DNA of 8,650 nucleotides from Opitutia bacterium (GTDB lineage: Bacteria > Verrucomicrobiota > Verrucomicrobiia > Opitutales > Seribacteraceae), in the NCBI GenBank assembly GCA_002692605.1, contig NZLE01000109.1:6831-15480 (forward strand), read 5' to 3'. The notes below the pieces were generated by a model. That model saw only the letters and a program-made list of their open reading frames with translations. It searched no databases and was not told the origin of the DNA. Within the stretch, counting starts at the first letter, position 1. Every line of letters begins with the position of its first letter. Shown here in pieces: positions 7,411 to 8,650 of the stretch. Made by a program: the position numbers and the translations under genes.

Positions 7411-7417
7411 TCTTGAG

Positions 7418-7422
7418 CCTCC
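7418..7422 (-). promoter_or_regulatory. Shine-Dalgarno site deciding the kinase start
   Basis: Read on the minus strand, TTGGAGG ends 7 bases before the ATG at 7410, a near-ideal match to the anti-SD of 16S rRNA. The upstream in-frame ATG at 7458 lies only 8 bases past the trhO stop and lacks such a site, so the shorter protein is preferred. Confidence 0.8.
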
Positions 7423-7466
7423 AAGATACGACAAATTGACCAATGGCGCAAGGGACAAGCCAAGTC

Positions 7467-8396
7467 TTAGACCAAATCAGGCATTTTTTGGCCGATATGC
7501 GAAGACTTTCTCTTTTCCGCAAGTCGTACCTGTTTGTGCCGCTCTCGCAGACTTGCCCGTTTTTCCTCGTTCAGGGAAGAGGAGCATCGCGGGCAAGATA
7601 CGCCCTCTTCGTATTGCGGTGAGCGCAAGTCATCTTTATGAAGTGGCCAACGGCATCCGAAGCAAAGCTTAGCCTCACCATCCTTCAAACCATGTGTGAC
7701 CGATACCCGATGATCAAAAATAAAGCACTCGCCTTTCCATTTGCTTTGAGCGGGGTCGACCTTCTCAAGATAGTTGAGGATTCCTCCCTTGAGGTGGTAG
7801 ACTTCATCATAACCATTTTCCAGGAGGTGTGATGAAGCCTTCTCGCACCGGATTCCTCCTGTGCAAAACATCGCCACCTTGCGTTTGTCTTGTTTTTTGA
7901 GATTTTCCTCGACGAACTTGGGCCACTGTCGAAAAGTCTGGGTATTTGGATCTTGAGCTCCGTCAAAGGTGCCCAGAGCCACTTCATAATCGTTGCGGGT
8001 GTCCACCAATATGACATCCGGATCTTCGAGCAAATCGTTCCAATCCTCCGGTTCGACGTATTTACCCGCCACCTTCGCAGGACTGATCGATGGATCACCC
8101 AAGGTGACGATTTCCTTTCGCAGATTGATCCGCAGTCGATAAAAGGTCGTTCTTTCGGAAAGGCATTCGCGGGATGGCATTTTCGAGAACCTTGGATCGT
8201 TGCGAATTTCCTTCATGAACCGTTCGACTCCTTTCTCGGGTCCCGAGATGGTCGCATTGATTCCCTCTGAGGCTAAAATGATGGTTCCCAAAATGCCATG
8301 CTTTTCACCAAAATCCGCCAACTTCGGTTTCCAATCCTCGAATTCCGGAAAATCCGCAAATTGATAAAAGGTCAGAATCGAATGCTGCTCGGTCAC
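7467..8396 (-). CDS. trhO: tRNA uridine-34 hydroxylase, rhodanese family (TrhO/YceA)
   Basis: TrhO hydroxylates U34 of certain tRNAs to 5-hydroxyuridine using oxygen, the first step toward the 5-oxyacetate wobble modification (established for E. coli YceA). The 309-residue protein shows the N-terminal domain (LTFYQFAD, then EGINATISG at 44-52) and a rhodanese domain at about 112-212 with VDTRNDYE and the active-site loop CTGGIRCEK, where Cys178 is the expected catalytic residue and Cys184 is conserved. A C-terminal part follows with paired cysteines Cys245/Cys248 and Cys268/Cys271, likely a zinc site, then a basic tail RERHKQVRLAEKR. The start is GTG at 8396, placed by fit to the family N-terminus. 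No good SD precedes it. It lies 26 bases after the dehydrogenase stop, so co-transcription is likely. Other uncharacterised UPF0176 rhodaneses look similar, but the motif set fits TrhO well. Confidence 0.95.
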   Translation of the reverse strand: MTEQHSILTFYQFADFPEFEDWKPKLADFGEKHGILGTIILASEGINATISGPEKGVERFMKEIRNDPRFSKMPSRECLSERTTFYRLRINLRKEIVTLGDPSISPAKVAGKYVEPEDWNDLLEDPDVILVDTRNDYEVALGTFDGAQDPNTQTFRQWPKFVEENLKKQDKRKVAMFCTGGIRCEKASSHLLENGYDEVYHLKGGILNYLEKVDPAQSKWKGECFIFDHRVSVTHGLKDGEAKLCFGCRWPLHKDDLRSPQYEEGVSCPRCSSSLNEEKRASLRERHKQVRLAEKRKSSHIGQKMPDLV

Positions 8397-8422
8397 GGAT
8401 AATGAAAGGGAAGACCCCAGGT

Positions 8423-8650
8423 CTAACCGGTCACCTCAATGATCGCTTTCAAGGTTCCGTTTTCGGGTCGGATGATTTCTTCGAAACGGTCTCCCACCTC
8501 CTCGAATTTCAAATGGTGAGTGATCCAGGGGTCGGTGTCGATGACACCGTCTTCAATTAGCTTGATGATACGGGGGAAATCCGAGGGCAGGGCGTTCCTC
8601 GAAGCGAGCAAATCGATTTCCTTGCGGTGAAGAGCCGGGTGTTTGAAGGA
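8423..8650 (-). CDS. zinc-type medium-chain alcohol dehydrogenase, C-terminal fragment (5' partial)
   Basis: The frame is open from the window edge at 8650 to a TAG at 8423-8425, giving 75 C-terminal residues. The segments LLASRNALPSDF, IDTDPWITHHLKFEEV and LKAIIEV match the end of the nucleotide-binding/catalytic fold in zinc-dependent polyol or alcohol dehydrogenases (L-idonate, RspB-like and threonine dehydrogenase-like groups). In these families the S/G-SRNA and ITH...F motifs are conserved in just this order. The catalytic zinc ligands and the NAD-binding glycines lie outside the window, so the substrate cannot be named. A TTG at 8611 is internal and not the start. It is the first gene of the visible minus-strand cluster. 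Confidence 0.85.
   Translation of the reverse strand, partial: SFKHPALHRKEIDLLASRNALPSDFPRIIKLIEDGVIDTDPWITHHLKFEEVGDRFEEIIRPENGTLKAIIEVTG

Noticed and set aside
7411..7458. Upstream in-frame ATG giving a 380-residue kinase
   Set aside because: The added 16 residues would be encoded across the strong SD at 7418-7422, which points to the ATG at 7410.

Overview
The window carries seven protein-coding genes in two converging blocks. No RNA genes, mobile elements or CRISPR arrays were seen. No gap between genes exceeds 75 bases. Base composition and codon style look uniform, so nothing suggests recent transfer. The organism is most likely a member of Verrucomicrobiota, perhaps the Opitutae/Puniceicoccales side. 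This is an inference from the style of the Ser/Thr kinase (Ala-substituted glycine loop, DWG in place of DFG, single C-terminal membrane helix) and the mid-range GC content. It is not proven, and a related PVC-group lineage is possible.

Plus strand, 1-6311. The window opens inside the gene for the second subunit of an AddAB-type helicase-nuclease, of which only the C-terminal PD-(D/E)XK nuclease part is present. Its stop overlaps the start of a complete addA, which has all superfamily 1 helicase motifs plus a C-terminal RecB-type nuclease. Together they would resect double-strand breaks to load RecA. Sixteen bases later comes a small four-helix membrane protein that looks like DUF4396. After a 74-base gap follows a 534-residue protein of unusual build. 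It has an N-terminal cyclic-nucleotide-binding-like fold, one membrane helix, a long coiled coil, an unrecognised globular region, a low-complexity linker and a CxCxxC tail.

Minus strand, 8650-6316. In transcription order these are the C-terminal end of a zinc-type medium-chain alcohol dehydrogenase, trhO (a rhodanese-family tRNA U34 hydroxylase), and a membrane-anchored Ser/Thr protein kinase. Spacings are 26 and 56 bases, so the three may be co-transcribed. The kinase converges on the cyclic-nucleotide-fold protein with only 4 bases between the stop codons.

Most of the window is ordinary housekeeping (DNA repair, tRNA modification, metabolism). The least explained part is the pair around 4707-7410. 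One gene encodes a membrane-tethered cNMP-fold protein that has lost the ligand-phosphate arginine. The other encodes a membrane-tethered kinase with no ectodomain. A shared signalling role is possible but is only inferred from position.
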